64,000 nucleotides of DNA from Streptomyces hygroscopicus subsp. hygroscopicus (GTDB lineage Bacteria > Actinomycetota > Actinomycetes > Streptomycetales > Streptomycetaceae). The notes below the pieces were generated by a model that was given only the letters and a program-made list of their open reading frames with translations, ran no database searches and was not told the origin of the DNA. The stretch spans positions 992,001 to 1,056,000 of the forward strand of contig NZ_BSSM01000001.1 of NCBI RefSeq assembly GCF_030269125.1. Reading direction: 5' to 3'. Below are positions 1 through 8,718 of the stretch, piece after piece. How positions within the stretch are numbered: position 1 is the first letter of the stretch; each line of letters starts with the position of its first letter. A program made the position numbers and the translations under genes.

Positions 1-303
1 CTTGGGCAGATAGTCGTCCGCACCGATCTCCAGGCCCTCGACGCGGTCGCTGACGTCGCCGGAGGCGGTGAGCATGAGCACCCGCGTGGGCATGCCCAGC
101 TCGACGATCTTGCGGCAGACGTCGTCGCCGTGCACGAGCGGGAGGTCGCGGTCGAGGACGACCACGTCGTAGTCGTTGACGCCGATGCGCTCCAGGGCGG
201 CCGCACCGTCGTACACGACGTCGACGGCCATGGCCTCCCGGCGCAGTCCGGTGGCCACCGCATCGGCGAGCAGCTGCTCGTCCTCGACGACGAGTACGCG
301 CAC
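1..303 (-). CDS. cutR: OmpR-family response regulator CutR, N-terminal part (runs off the window)
   Basis: This is the N-terminal receiver domain of an OmpR-type response regulator; about 101 residues are visible and the rest lies beyond base 1. It starts at a GTG (301-303) preceded by an AGGA-type ribosome site. The translation opens VRVLVVEDEQLLADAVATG, contains the acidic pair ED, the phospho-acceptor context VVVLDRDLPLVHGDD and the conserved MLTAS and GADDYLPK motifs. The sequence matches what I remember of Streptomyces CutR, partner of the kinase CutS, a system linked to copper and secretion/envelope stress. The DNA-binding half cannot be seen, so the name rests on receiver similarity and neighbourhood. 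Confidence 0.8.
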   Translation of the reverse strand, partial: MRVLVVEDEQLLADAVATGLRREAMAVDVVYDGAAALERIGVNDYDVVVLDRDLPLVHGDDVCRKIVELGMPTRVLMLTASGDVSDRVEGLEIGADDYLPK

Positions 304-708
304 GTCGCTGTCCTTCCTGTGTCCACCCGCGCAGCGCCGGAGCGCCCGCGCGGGCAGGGGTGTTCGTGAAGTGTGACCTCCATCCTGCCCTTTTCGGCCA
401 TAAGTCGGCTGTAAGCGGCGTCCTGCCGCAGGGACGGGCGTCCCGGGGCGGGAATGCGAGATTTTCTCCACCGTTCAGGTTTCCCGGGAAGGGAGCCGGG
501 GGAGGACGGGTTTACACCCCGCGATCACGCTCTGCATGTGCCGCAGCACCATGCGGTACCTCGCGATCCGCTTGTGCAGGGCGGGCGCGGGTGTCCGGCA
601 CCGTAGCCGCCCGGCCGGGCGCGCCGGGCACCTGCGAGACGTGATCGTCCTTTCCCACGGCACACCCCCGTGCCACCGACCCACCGACCCAGGACGAGGG
701 GGCGCAGC
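304..708. other. Gene-free stretch between cutR and the 57-aa gene
   Basis: No convincing gene is seen in these 405 bases; the open frames here have shadow-like composition. The segment must hold the cutR promoter on the minus strand and the promoter of the small plus-strand gene. It contains a TAAG direct repeat near 400-420. Confidence 0.5.
400..420 (-). promoter_or_regulatory. TAAG direct repeat, possible OmpR-type (CutR) operator
   Basis: The plus strand reads TAAGTCGGC at 401 and TAAGCGGCG at 412, so the word TAAG recurs with an 11-bp period about 100-115 bases upstream of the cutR start. OmpR-family regulators commonly bind head-to-tail repeats spaced about 11 bp. Autoregulation by CutR is inference. 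Confidence 0.3.
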
Positions 709-882
709 ATGGACGCTTTCACCGCAGGACTTCTCCAGCGCATAAAGACGACCGAGTCCGACCTGTCGCGGGCTCGTGACGAGGGCGACGACTTCCTCGT
801 GGAGGTGGAGCAGGCAGAGCTGGACGACCTGCGCCGCCTCGCCGCCGAACACGGCGTGGAGGTCGGCGCGTCACGCGTCTGA
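709..882 (+). CDS. Small conserved protein, 57 aa, unknown function
   Basis: A short acidic protein (MDAFTAGLLQRIKTTESDLS...) of 57 residues with no cysteines, membrane segment or signal peptide. Residues 10-50 look helical, with a charged, possibly coiled-coil pattern (RARDEGDDFLVEVEQAEL). The ATG at 709 is chosen because a purine-rich GACGAGGGGG site lies 7-15 bases before it; an upstream in-frame start at 670 has no such site. It is convergent with the inositol monophosphatase gene across a strong hairpin. I recognise it only as a conserved Streptomyces hypothetical. Confidence 0.75.
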   Translation: MDAFTAGLLQRIKTTESDLSRARDEGDDFLVEVEQAELDDLRRLAAEHGVEVGASRV

Positions 883-914
883 ATCGACCCGCGCGCACAG
901 GCGCGACCACAGCT

Positions 915-957
915 CGCGAGGGGACCCCGGCGAATCCAGCGCCGGGGTCCCCTCGCG
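915..957. terminator. Bidirectional hairpin terminator
   Basis: A perfect 18-bp inverted repeat (915-932 with 940-957) and a 7-base loop sits between the stop codons of two convergent genes (882 and 974). It has no long T tract, as is common in Streptomyces, and should serve both directions. Confidence 0.8.
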
Positions 958-973
958 TCGTGCCGGCGGGGCG

Positions 974-1789
974 TCAGTCGTGCCAGGCCCCGAAGTCCTC
1001 CAGCAGCCCCTGGAGGGGCTCGAAGACGCCCGGGGACCCCGCGACGGCCAGTTCGCGCGACGGGCCCTCTCCGGGCCGTCCACCGGTCAGGGCGCCCGCC
1101 TCCCGGGCGATGAGGTCCCCCGCCGCGTAGTCCCACGGGTTCAGTCCGCGCTCGTAGTACCCGTCGAGCCGGCCGCAGGCCACGTCGCACAGGTCGATGG
1201 CCGCGGAGCCGCCGCGCCGGATGTCCCTGACCAGCGGGACGACGCGGGCGGCCACCTCGGCCTGGTGGGTCCGTACGTCGGTGACGTAGTTGAAGCCCGT
1301 GGAGACCAGCGCCTGGTCCAGCGGGGGCGCCGGGCGGCAGGCGAGCGTCCGTTCGCCCTCCCACGCGCCGGTGGCCCAGGCGCCCCCGCCGCGCACCGCC
1401 TGGTACGTCTCGCCGCGCATCGGGGCCGCGACGACCCCGGCGACGGTCTCGCCGTCCTGCTCGGCCGCGATGGACACCGCCCAGGTGGGCAGGCCGTAGA
1501 GGTAGTTCACGGTGCCGTCGAGCGGGTCGATCACCCAGCGCACGCCGCTGGTGCCGGCGGCGGAGGCGCCCTCCTCGCCGAGGAAGCCGTCGTCGGGGCG
1601 CCGCCCGGAGATCAGATCGGTGATCAGCTTCTCCGCCGCGATGTCCATCTCGGTGACGACGTCGATCGGGCTGGACTTGGTCCGCGCCACGGCGAGATCG
1701 GCCGGGCGGCCGTCCCGCAGCAGTTCGCCGGCGCGGCGGGCGGCCTCCTGGGCCAGCCGCAGCAGTTCCCGGTGCAGGGGGTCGGTCAC
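974..1789 (-). CDS. Inositol monophosphatase family phosphatase
   Basis: A 271-residue member of the Mg2+-dependent, Li+-sensitive phosphatase family (inositol-1-phosphatase / SuhB / histidinol-phosphatase type). Metal and substrate motifs are intact: GEEG at 71-74, DPLDGT at 88-93 and NPWDY at 217-221, which supply the acidic metal ligands. The GTG start at 1789 lies 9 bases upstream of the ferrochelatase stop end of the minus-strand order, with GGAG close by, so it is probably co-transcribed with hemH (gap 8 nt). The substrate cannot be decided from sequence; members act on inositol phosphates, histidinol phosphate or NADP(H). Confidence 0.88.
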   Translation of the reverse strand: MTDPLHRELLRLAQEAARRAGELLRDGRPADLAVARTKSSPIDVVTEMDIAAEKLITDLISGRRPDDGFLGEEGASAAGTSGVRWVIDPLDGTVNYLYGLPTWAVSIAAEQDGETVAGVVAAPMRGETYQAVRGGGAWATGAWEGERTLACRPAPPLDQALVSTGFNYVTDVRTHQAEVAARVVPLVRDIRRGGSAAIDLCDVACGRLDGYYERGLNPWDYAAGDLIAREAGALTGGRPGEGPSRELAVAGSPGVFEPLQGLLEDFGAWHD

Positions 1790-1797
1790 GGGTCTCC

Positions 1798-2925
1798 TCA
1801 CGCGTAGGGGCTGTCGGTGCCGGCCGCGGCCGGGCGGGGCGCCCGGGAGGGGCAGCAGCCGACCGGGCAGACGTGGTGGCTCGCGCCCAGGGTGCCCAGG
1901 GCGCAGGGGGTGACGTCCTGGCCGCGCTCGACGGCGGCGCGCTCCAGGATCAGCTCGCGCACGGCGGCGGCGAACCGGGGGTCGGCGCCCACGGTGGCCG
2001 AGCGCCGCACCGGCAGGCCCAGCTCCTCGGCCTTGGCCGTGGCCTCGGTGTCGAGGTCGTACAGGACCTCCATGTGGTCGGAGACGAAGCCGATGGGGGC
2101 CATGACGACCGCGGGGGCGCCGGCCGCGTGCCGCTCCTCCAGGTGGTCGCAGATGTCGGGCTCCAGCCACGGGATGTGCGGGGCGCCGGAGCGGGACTGG
2201 TAGACCAGGCTCCAGGGGTGTTCCACGCCGGTGCGCTCGCGGACGGCGTCGGCGATCAGCCGGGCCACGTCGAGGTGCTGCTCGACGTAGGCGCCGCCCT
2301 CGCCATGGGCCTCGACGGGGCCGGAGGTGTCGGCGGCGGCCAGGGGGATGGAGTGGGTGCTGAAGGCGATGTGGGCGCGGTCTCGGACGTCCTCGGGGAG
2401 GTCGGCGAGGGAGCGCAGCACACCGTCGATCATCGGTTCGACGAAGCCGGGGTGGTTGAAGTAGTGCCGCAGCTTGTCGATCCTCGGCAGCTCCAGGCCC
2501 TCGGCCCGGAGGGTGGCCAGCGCGTCGGCGAGGTTCTCGCGGTACTGGCGGCAGCCCGAGTACGAGGCGTAGGCGCTGGTGGCGAGGACCAGGATGCGGC
2601 GGCGGCCGTCGGCGACCATCTCGCGCAGGGTGTCGGTCAGGTACGGCGCCCAGTTGCGGTTGCCCCAGTAGACCGGCAGGTCCAGGCCGTGCCCGGCGAA
2701 GTCCTCGCGCAGGGCCGCGATCAGGGCGCGGTTCTGGCCGTTGATGGGACTGATCCCGCCGAACCGGAAGTAGTGCTGCCCGACTTCTTTCAGGCGTTCC
2801 TTCGGGATGCCGCGCCCGCGCGTGACGTTCTCCAGGAACGGGACCACGTCGTCCGGGCCTTCGGGGCCACCGAAGGAGAGCAGGAGCAGGGCGTCGTACG
2901 GGGTGGCATCGAGCGCGTCTGGCAT
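1798..2925 (-). CDS. hemH: Coproporphyrin III ferrochelatase
   Basis: A 375-residue ferrochelatase that inserts Fe2+ into the porphyrin late in heme synthesis; in actinobacteria the substrate is coproporphyrin III (the enzyme is also called CpfC). Visible motifs are [14 protein letters not shown] near residue 13, [12 protein letters not shown] near 54, VYWGNRNW near 85, FSTHSIP with catalytic His191, and [18 protein letters not shown] near 273. The C-terminus has [10 protein letters not shown] (Cys353, 357, 358) and there is a Cys at 125 in SYSGCRQY; actinobacterial enzymes bind a [2Fe-2S] cluster with such cysteines, though exact ligand assignment is inference. The ATG at 2925 has AGGA before it and matches the family N-terminus. 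Confidence 0.95.
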   Translation of the reverse strand: MPDALDATPYDALLLLSFGGPEGPDDVVPFLENVTRGRGIPKERLKEVGQHYFRFGGISPINGQNRALIAALREDFAGHGLDLPVYWGNRNWAPYLTDTLREMVADGRRRILVLATSAYASYSGCRQYRENLADALATLRAEGLELPRIDKLRHYFNHPGFVEPMIDGVLRSLADLPEDVRDRAHIAFSTHSIPLAAADTSGPVEAHGEGGAYVEQHLDVARLIADAVRERTGVEHPWSLVYQSRSGAPHIPWLEPDICDHLEERHAAGAPAVVMAPIGFVSDHMEVLYDLDTEATAKAEELGLPVRRSATVGADPRFAAAVRELILERAAVERGQDVTPCALGTLGASHHVCPVGCCPSRAPRPAAAGTDSPYA

Positions 2926-3028
2926 GTCTCGATCCTGCCACCCGGCACCGACACCCCGGCAACCGCGGGGTGAAGAGCCGAGACCAGTATGGTTTATGAC
3001 GAAATTTTCCACCGATAACCGGATGCGC

Positions 3029-3043
3029 TTAGGTTCGCCTAAC
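3029..3043 (+). promoter_or_regulatory. Partial iron-box-like site (DmdR/IdeR type)
   Basis: TTAGGTTCGCCTAAC matches 13 of the first 15 positions of the 19-bp actinobacterial iron box, but the last four positions do not match. It is itself a dyad (TTAGG-N4-CCTAA). It lies in the divergent region between hemH and the MFS gene, 55 bases before the MFS start. Iron control of either gene would make sense but is unproven. Confidence 0.4.
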
Positions 3044-3097
3044 TCGTAAGCTGTATCCGCCGCATTCGCGCCTTACCGGAACCGCCTCGGAGACCAC

Positions 3098-4348
3098 GTG
3101 CCCAGCCCCTACAGAGCCCTCTTCGACGTGCCCGGGACCAAGGCCTTCTCGGCCGCGGGGCTCCTCGGCCGGATGCCGCTGTCCATGATGGGCATCGGCG
3201 TGGTCACGATGATCTCCCAGCTCACCGGCCGCTACGGGCTCGCGGGCGCGCTGTCGGCCACCATCGCGCTGTCCGCCGCCGTGCTCGGACCGCAGGTCTC
3301 CCGCCTGGTGGACCGGCACGGGCAGAGCCGGGTGCTGCGCCCGGCGACCCTCGTGGCCCTCGTCGCCGCCGCCGGACTGCTGCTGGCCGCGCACTTCGGG
3401 TGGCCGGACTGGGTGCTGTTCGCCTGTGCCGCCGGGATCGGCGCGGTGCCGAGCCTGGGCGCGATGATCCGGGCCCGCTGGGCCGCCCTGTACCGGGGCA
3501 CGCCCCGGCTGCACACCGCCTACTCCTTCGAGTCGGTCGTGGACGAGATCTGCTTCGTCTTCGGGCCGATCCTCTCCATCGGGCTGTGCACGGTCTGGTT
3601 CCCGGAGGCGGGCCCCCTGCTCGCCGCGGTCTTCCTGGCGGCCGGCGTGTACTGGCTGACCACCCTGCGCGCCACCGAGCCCGCGCCGCACCCGCGCGAG
3701 CGGCGCGGCGGGGGCACCGCGCTGCGCTCGCCGGGACTCCAGGTGCTGGTGGCGACCTTCGTGGCGACCGGCGCGATCTTCGGCTCGGTGGACGTGGTCA
3801 CGGTCGCCTTCGCCGACGAGCGCGGCCACAAGGGCGCCGCGAGCGTCGTGCTCGCCCTGTACGCGGCCGGTTCCTGCGCGGCCGGGGCGGTCTTCGGCCT
3901 GCTGCGCCTCGCCGGGGCTCCGGAACGCCGCTGGCTGCTGGGCGTGGCCGCCATGGCCGTGAGTATGATCCCCCTCCTACTGGTCGGAAACCTGCCGCTT
4001 CTGGCCGCTGCGCTGTTCGTTGCGGGGCTGTCCATCGCACCGACGATGATCACGACGATGTCCCTCATCGAAGAGCACGTACCTCGCACGCAGCTCACCG
4101 AGGGCATGACCTGGGTGAGCACCGGCCTCGCGGTCGGCGTGGCGCTCGGCTCCTCGCTGGGCGGCTCGGTGATCGACGCCGCCGGTGCGCGCGCCGGGTA
4201 CGGGGTCCCGGTGCTGTCCGGGGCCGTCGCGGTCGTGGTCGGTTTCCTCGGGTACCGCCGGCTGCGCAGGCCGGCCGCGGGTCGGGGAGGAACCGTTGAG
4301 CAGCACGGCGAACGGCAGGACGAGCGGCGCGAGCGGCACATGGCGTAA
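3098..4348 (+). CDS. MFS transporter, 12-TM type
   Basis: A 416-residue polytopic membrane protein of the major facilitator superfamily. It begins at GTG 3098 with GGAG five bases upstream. Hydrophobic segments recur throughout (for example FSAAGLLGRMPLSMMGIGVV near residue 14 and LLAAALFVAGLSIAPTMITT near 300), and the loop LVDRHGQSRVL near 69 fits the conserved cytoplasmic MFS loop. The substrate is unknown. The iron-box-like dyad upstream and divergence from hemH could suggest a metal or siderophore link. Its last 53 bases overlap the next gene in another frame, implying coupled translation. The tail is unusually polar (EQHGERQDERRERH). Confidence 0.88.
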   Translation: MPSPYRALFDVPGTKAFSAAGLLGRMPLSMMGIGVVTMISQLTGRYGLAGALSATIALSAAVLGPQVSRLVDRHGQSRVLRPATLVALVAAAGLLLAAHFGWPDWVLFACAAGIGAVPSLGAMIRARWAALYRGTPRLHTAYSFESVVDEICFVFGPILSIGLCTVWFPEAGPLLAAVFLAAGVYWLTTLRATEPAPHPRERRGGGTALRSPGLQVLVATFVATGAIFGSVDVVTVAFADERGHKGAASVVLALYAAGSCAAGAVFGLLRLAGAPERRWLLGVAAMAVSMIPLLLVGNLPLLAAALFVAGLSIAPTMITTMSLIEEHVPRTQLTEGMTWVSTGLAVGVALGSSLGGSVIDAAGARAGYGVPVLSGAVAVVVGFLGYRRLRRPAAGRGGTVEQHGERQDERRERHMA

Positions 4349-5627
4349 CTGGGGCGGGAACGTAGCGGCGCGGCCCGCCCGGCAGGTCGCGCCGGTCTCG
4401 GTGGAGGAGCTGGCCGCGGCGGTGCGCCGGGCGCGGGAGGACGGGCTGGCGGTGAAGGCCGTCGGCACGGGGCACTCCTTCACGTCGATCGCGGCGACCG
4501 ACGGTGTGTTGATACGCCCTCAACTGTTGACCGGTATACGCAAGATCGACCGGGCGGCCATGACCGTCACCGTCGAGGCCGGCACCCCGCTCAAGAGGCT
4601 CAATGCGGCGCTGGCGCGCGAGGGTCTGTCGCTCACCAACATGGGCGACATCATGGAGCAGACGGTCTCCGGGGCCACCAGCACCGGCACCCATGGCACG
4701 GGACGCGACTCCGCTTCCATCGCCGCCCAGATCAAGGGCCTCGAACTCGTCACGGCGGACGGCTCGGTGCTCACCTGCTCCGCGACGGAGAACCCCGAGG
4801 TCTTCGCGGCCGCCCGCACAGGACTCGGCGCGCTCGGCGTCGTCACCGCCCTCACCTTCGCCGTGGAGCCGTTGTTCCTGCTGACGGCGCGCGAGGAGCC
4901 GATGCCGCTGGACCGGGTCCTCGCCGAGTTCGATCAGCTCTGGGCGGAGAACGAGCACTTCGAGTTCTACTGGTTCCCGCACACCGGGAACACCAACACC
5001 AAGCGCAACAACCGCAGCGCGGGCCCCGAGCAGCCGGTCGGTCGGCTGGCCGGCTGGTTCGAGGACGAGTTCCTGTCCAACGGCGTCTTCCAGGTGACCC
5101 AGTGGGTCGGCCGGGCGGCGCCCGCGAGCATCCCGGCCATCTCGAAGATCTCCAGCAGGGCGCTGTCCGCGCGGACGTACACCGACATCCCCTACAAGGT
5201 CTTCACCTCGCCGCGCCGGGTGCGCTTCGTGGAGATGGAGTACGCCGTTCCGCGCGCCGCCCTGGCGGACACGCTGCGCGAACTGAAGGCCATGGTCGAG
5301 CGCTCGGGCCTGCGCATCAGCTTCCCGGTCGAGGTGCGCACCGCGCCGGCCGACGACATCACCTTGTCCACCGCCTCCGGCCGCGACAGCGCCTACATCG
5401 CCGTCCACATGTACCGGGGCACTCCCTACCAGTCGTACTTCACCGCCGCCGAGCGCATCTTCACCGCGCACGAGGGCCGGCCGCACTGGGGCAAGGTGCA
5501 CACCCGGGACGCGGAGTACTTCGCGCGGGTGTACCCGCGGTTCACCGAGTTCACGGCGTTGCGGGACCGTCTTGACCCGGAACGGCTGTTCCGGAACGAC
5601 TACTTGCGGCGGGTGCTGGGGCCGTAG
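4296..5627 (+). CDS. FAD-dependent oxidoreductase of the lactone/alditol oxidase (ALO) family
   Basis: A VAO/PCMH-fold flavoprotein of about 443 residues related to D-arabinono-1,4-lactone oxidase, gulonolactone oxidase and alditol oxidase. It opens with RNWGGN, followed by the FAD-binding region VGTGHSFT, where the His is the usual covalent flavin site, then SGATSTGTHGTG. The C-terminal ALO signature region includes GRPHWGKVH and the closing FRNDYLRRVLG. I chose the TTG at 4296 because GGGGAGG lies five bases before it; upstream in-frame starts lack such a site and run deep into the MFS gene. It overlaps the MFS gene by 53 nt and forms an operon with it. The substrate is unknown. Confidence 0.87.
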   Translation: MSSTANGRTSGASGTWRNWGGNVAARPARQVAPVSVEELAAAVRRAREDGLAVKAVGTGHSFTSIAATDGVLIRPQLLTGIRKIDRAAMTVTVEAGTPLKRLNAALAREGLSLTNMGDIMEQTVSGATSTGTHGTGRDSASIAAQIKGLELVTADGSVLTCSATENPEVFAAARTGLGALGVVTALTFAVEPLFLLTAREEPMPLDRVLAEFDQLWAENEHFEFYWFPHTGNTNTKRNNRSAGPEQPVGRLAGWFEDEFLSNGVFQVTQWVGRAAPASIPAISKISSRALSARTYTDIPYKVFTSPRRVRFVEMEYAVPRAALADTLRELKAMVERSGLRISFPVEVRTAPADDITLSTASGRDSAYIAVHMYRGTPYQSYFTAAERIFTAHEGRPHWGKVHTRDAEYFARVYPRFTEFTALRDRLDPERLFRNDYLRRVLGP

Positions 5628-6297
5628 GCGTCCCGGCGGGGCCGCTGGGCGTGGGGGCCGGGGTGGTCCGGCCCCCGTCGGGCGAGGCGCTCGGGGAGGG
5701 CGTCGCCGGGCCGGCCGTACCGCCGTCGGACCCGGATCCCGTACCGGTCCCCGGGTTCGAGCCCGGTTCCGCGGTGGCGGTGCCGTCCGAGGAGGCGCCG
5801 TCACCGGAGGAGGTACGCGGGGGGAGATGACCGGGGTCATCCGTTCGGTGGACGGCGGAGGACCGGCCGCGGACCGCGTCGCCGACCGTCGTACCGCTTC
5901 CGCCGCTGAAGCTGCTGCCGGACACCAGTTCGTATGCCGTGATGCCGCCCATGGTCACCCCGAACACGAGAGCGGCCGCGACCACCGGGCGCCGCCAGCT
6001 CTTGACCCGCGCGCGGTAGACGGTGCCCTCGGAGAACTCGCCCGGGGCGGGCGGCACCGGCGCGGCGGCGGACGTCTTGGCCACCCTCAACTGCTCGCCG
6101 GTGCGCCGGAAGAAGTGCTGGAAGAGGGTGCCGCCGCAGGTGGCGATCACGCTGACGACACCCGCGCCGAGGATCGTGCCGTACACGCCGAAGGAGGAGG
6201 CCAGCTTCGCCGCGACGACCGCCGCCAGGGCGCTGCCCGCCACCTGGGGGACGTTCAGGTCGAGCCGCTTCCGCTCCGCATCGGGTGTTTCGCGCAT
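5551..6297 (-). CDS. Membrane protein with disordered Gly/Ser/Thr/Pro tail, unknown function
   Basis: About 248 residues from ATG 6297. Residues 15-60 form one or two hydrophobic segments (VAGSALAAVVAAKLASSFGV, GTILGAGVVSVIATCGGTLF) and another lies near 100-118 (PVVAAALVFGVTMGGITAYE). The rest is a low-complexity Gly/Ser/Thr/Pro tail (for example SGDGASSDGTATAEPGSNPG), probably outside the membrane. An alternative ATG 30 bases upstream is possible; neither has a strong ribosome site. The 3' end overlaps the oxidase 3' end by 77 bp in convergent orientation. I do not recognise a function. Confidence 0.7.
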   Translation of the reverse strand: MRETPDAERKRLDLNVPQVAGSALAAVVAAKLASSFGVYGTILGAGVVSVIATCGGTLFQHFFRRTGEQLRVAKTSAAAPVPPAPGEFSEGTVYRARVKSWRRPVVAAALVFGVTMGGITAYELVSGSSFSGGSGTTVGDAVRGRSSAVHRTDDPGHLPPRTSSGDGASSDGTATAEPGSNPGTGTGSGSDGGTAGPATPSPSASPDGGRTTPAPTPSGPAGTPTAPAPAASSRSGTAVPGQDGPATP

Positions 6298-6777
6298 ACC
6301 CGGAACTTGCCTGCCTTTCCCGTACTCGATCGGCATCGGGGTACCGACTGCACGAGATAGGGACGTACGGACGGAACCATTAGTTCCGTTTCCGGGGGTT
6401 GCGTGAAGTTCGCCACGTCCGTGATCCGCGAAACCGGTTGCACGGGGCTCACGGGTGCCACTCGCCGGAAGTTGGGCGGCGCGCCAATCCACGCACGTGG
6501 CCCGAATGGAGTACTGTTGCGAGCCCTGGGTCCGGTCTCCCACCAGGGTGTCCGCGGCCACCAAGGACCGCCGGGAGGGGGCTAGTTGCACAGGGTGACG
6601 GTCTTGGTCACTTAGCGTGGCGAACTGGTTACCGTGCCATAACGGCGACTCAAGGCCCGCGCCCGACACGCCGGGCAACTCGGCAAGGTTGTGGCAGGCT
6701 GCACCCGGGCAGGCCACACTCGACTAGCGGAAGCAGCGACGCACGTGACGTCGGCAGGCACCACCCGGGAGGTCCCC
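6298..6777. other. Divergent intergenic region upstream of sepH
   Basis: These 480 bases separate a membrane-protein gene and sepH, which point away from each other. Base composition is less GC-rich than in the genes and no frame looks coding. It should carry both promoters. I see no confident operator. Confidence 0.5.
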
Positions 6778-7806
6778 ATGCCCGAACTGCGTGTCGTGGC
6801 CGTCTCGAATGACGGCACACGGCTGGTGCTGAAGGCTGCCGACTCCACGGAATACACGCTTCCGATCGACGAACGGCTGCGCGGCGACCGGCCGCGCCTC
6901 GGCCAGATCGAGATCGAGGTCGAGAGCCATCTGCGCCCCCGCGACATCCAGGCGCGGATACGAGCCGGTGCCACCGCCGAGGAGGTCGCGCAGCTCGCGG
7001 GCATCCCCGTCGACCGGGTGCGGCGCTTCGAGGGTCCGGTGCTGGCCGAGCGCGCCTTCATGGCCGAGCGGGCCCGCAAGACCCCGGTCCGGCGTCCCGG
7101 CGAGAACTCCGGGCCGCCGCTCGGCGAGGCCGTGCAGGAACGGCTGTTGCTGCGCGGCGCCGAGAAGGACACGGTGCAGTGGGACTCCTGGCGCCGCGAC
7201 GACGGCACCTGGGAGGTGCTGCTCGTCTACCGGGTCGCGGGCGAACCGCACTCGGCGAGCTGGACGTACGACCCTCCCCGGCGCCTGGTCCAGGCCGTGG
7301 ACGACGAGGCCCGCTCGCTGATCGGCGAGTCCGACGACCTCGCCGTGCCGGAGCCGAGCTTCCCGTTCGTCCCGCGCATCGCCCGGCTGCCGCGCGAGCG
7401 TTCGATGGACCGCGCCCTGGAGCGGACCGACCGGGAACGGCCGAGCCTGCCCGCGCAGTCGTCGGAGCCCGCCGAGGAGAGCACCGGTGAACGGGACTCG
7501 CTGACCAGCCTGTTGGAGGCGGTGCCGTCCTTCCGCGGCGACATGGTGGTGCCGGAGCGCAACCCGGAGACCCCGGACGAGCCCGACGGCGAAGCCGCCC
7601 TGGAGGAGCCGCCGGCGCCCGCCGCCTCGGCCGGCTCGGCCTACGCGGACGTCCTCATGCCCCGCTCGGTCGGCAGCCACCGCGACCGGCTGACCGGCGC
7701 CACCGACCGCCAGGCCGAGGCCGACGGGGTGCGCCCCGGCCGCCGCGCGGCCGTCCCGAGCTGGGACGAGATCGTGTTCGGCACCCGGCGCAAGAAGCAG
7801 GACTGA
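6778..7806 (+). CDS. sepH: Cell division protein SepH (DUF3071)
   Basis: A 342-residue orthologue of Streptomyces SepH, which binds FtsZ, stimulates its assembly and is needed for regular sporulation septa. The N-terminal DUF3071 domain starts MPELRVVAVSNDGTRLVLKA and includes a helix-turn-helix-like stretch around residues 55-85 (IRAGATAEEVAQLAGIPVDR). The middle is acidic and disordered; a short conserved block sits at the C-terminus (PSWDEIVFGTRRKKQD). Length agrees with known SepH (about 340-345). The ATG at 6778 has GGGAGGT five bases upstream. The gene is monocistronic, ending at a strong hairpin shared with the convergent sulfurtransferase gene. Confidence 0.93.
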   Translation: MPELRVVAVSNDGTRLVLKAADSTEYTLPIDERLRGDRPRLGQIEIEVESHLRPRDIQARIRAGATAEEVAQLAGIPVDRVRRFEGPVLAERAFMAERARKTPVRRPGENSGPPLGEAVQERLLLRGAEKDTVQWDSWRRDDGTWEVLLVYRVAGEPHSASWTYDPPRRLVQAVDDEARSLIGESDDLAVPEPSFPFVPRIARLPRERSMDRALERTDRERPSLPAQSSEPAEESTGERDSLTSLLEAVPSFRGDMVVPERNPETPDEPDGEAALEEPPAPAASAGSAYADVLMPRSVGSHRDRLTGATDRQAEADGVRPGRRAAVPSWDEIVFGTRRKKQD

Positions 7807-7823
7807 CCGGCCGCACGACGCGA

Positions 7824-7857
7824 AGAGGGGCGGGGCATCAAGGTGCCCCGCCCCTCT
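7824..7857. terminator. Bidirectional hairpin terminator after sepH
   Basis: A perfect 14-bp inverted repeat (7824-7837 with 7844-7857) with a 6-base loop lies 17 bases after the sepH stop and 9 bases before the end of the convergent sulfurtransferase gene. Confidence 0.85.
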
Positions 7858-7866
7858 CGGTCGCCG

Positions 7867-8718
7867 TTACTGCGGGTCCGCGCCCACCGCCACGGGCCGG
7901 GAGGGGTCCGCGGACCACTCCGACCACGAACCGACGTACAGCGCCGCCGGGATGCCCGCCACGGCGAGGGCCAGCACCTCATGGGCGCCGGAGACGCCCG
8001 AGCCGCAGTAGACGCCCACCGGCACGTCCGCGGAGACGCCGAGGGCCTTGAAGCGGTCCTTGAGCTCGGCCGCGGGCAGGAAGCGGCCGTCGGGGCCCAC
8101 GTTCTCCGTCGTCGGCGCCGAGACCGCGCCGGGGATGTGCCCGCCGACCCGGTCCACGGGCTCCACCTCGCCCCGGTACCGCTCCCCCGCGCGGGCGTCC
8201 AGCAGCACGCCTGTGCGGGCCAGTGCGGCGGCCGTGTCCGCGTCCAGCAGGCCCGCCGCGTCCGGCGCCGGCACGAAGTCGCCCTCGGCCGGGGCGGCCA
8301 CCCCGGTCGACAACTCCCCCGTCCAGGACGGCAACCCGCCGTCGAGGACCCGCACGTCCGGGTGACCCGTCCAGCTCAGCATCCACCAGGCGCGGGCCGC
8401 GGCCCAGCCCTGCCCGCCGTCGTACACGACCACCGGACGGCTCGCCGACACGCCCGCGCGGCGCATCGCGGCGCCGAACTCCGCGAGGTCCGGCAGCGGG
8501 TGGCGGCCGTGCGCGCCCGGGGCCGCGGCCAACTCCCGGTCCAGGTCGACGTAGACCGCGCCGGGGATGTGCCCGGCCGCGTGCTCTGCCCGGCCGTCGA
8601 AGGGCGGGGCACCCGCCGCCTTCGCCAGGCTCAACTGCCAGCGCACGTCCAGCAGGACGGGCGGCGCCTCGCCGGCGAGCGCCGCCGCGAGTTCGGGTGC
8701 GGTGATGATGACTGTCAT
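7867..8718 (-). CDS. Sulfurtransferase with two rhodanese domains
   Basis: A 283-residue tandem-rhodanese protein. The N-terminal domain (about 5-130) has a degenerate loop with no active Cys; the C-terminal domain carries Cys238 in VYCGSGVSGAH. The CGSGV form resembles 3-mercaptopyruvate sulfurtransferases more than thiosulfate rhodaneses (CRKGVT), so either sulfur donor is possible. WQLSL, HIPGAV and WSEWS motifs are present in the expected places. Start ATG 8718 fits the family N-terminus. It is convergent with sepH. Confidence 0.87.
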   Translation of the reverse strand: MTVIITAPELAAALAGEAPPVLLDVRWQLSLAKAAGAPPFDGRAEHAAGHIPGAVYVDLDRELAAAPGAHGRHPLPDLAEFGAAMRRAGVSASRPVVVYDGGQGWAAARAWWMLSWTGHPDVRVLDGGLPSWTGELSTGVAAPAEGDFVPAPDAAGLLDADTAAALARTGVLLDARAGERYRGEVEPVDRVGGHIPGAVSAPTTENVGPDGRFLPAAELKDRFKALGVSADVPVGVYCGSGVSGAHEVLALAVAGIPAALYVGSWSEWSADPSRPVAVGADPQ

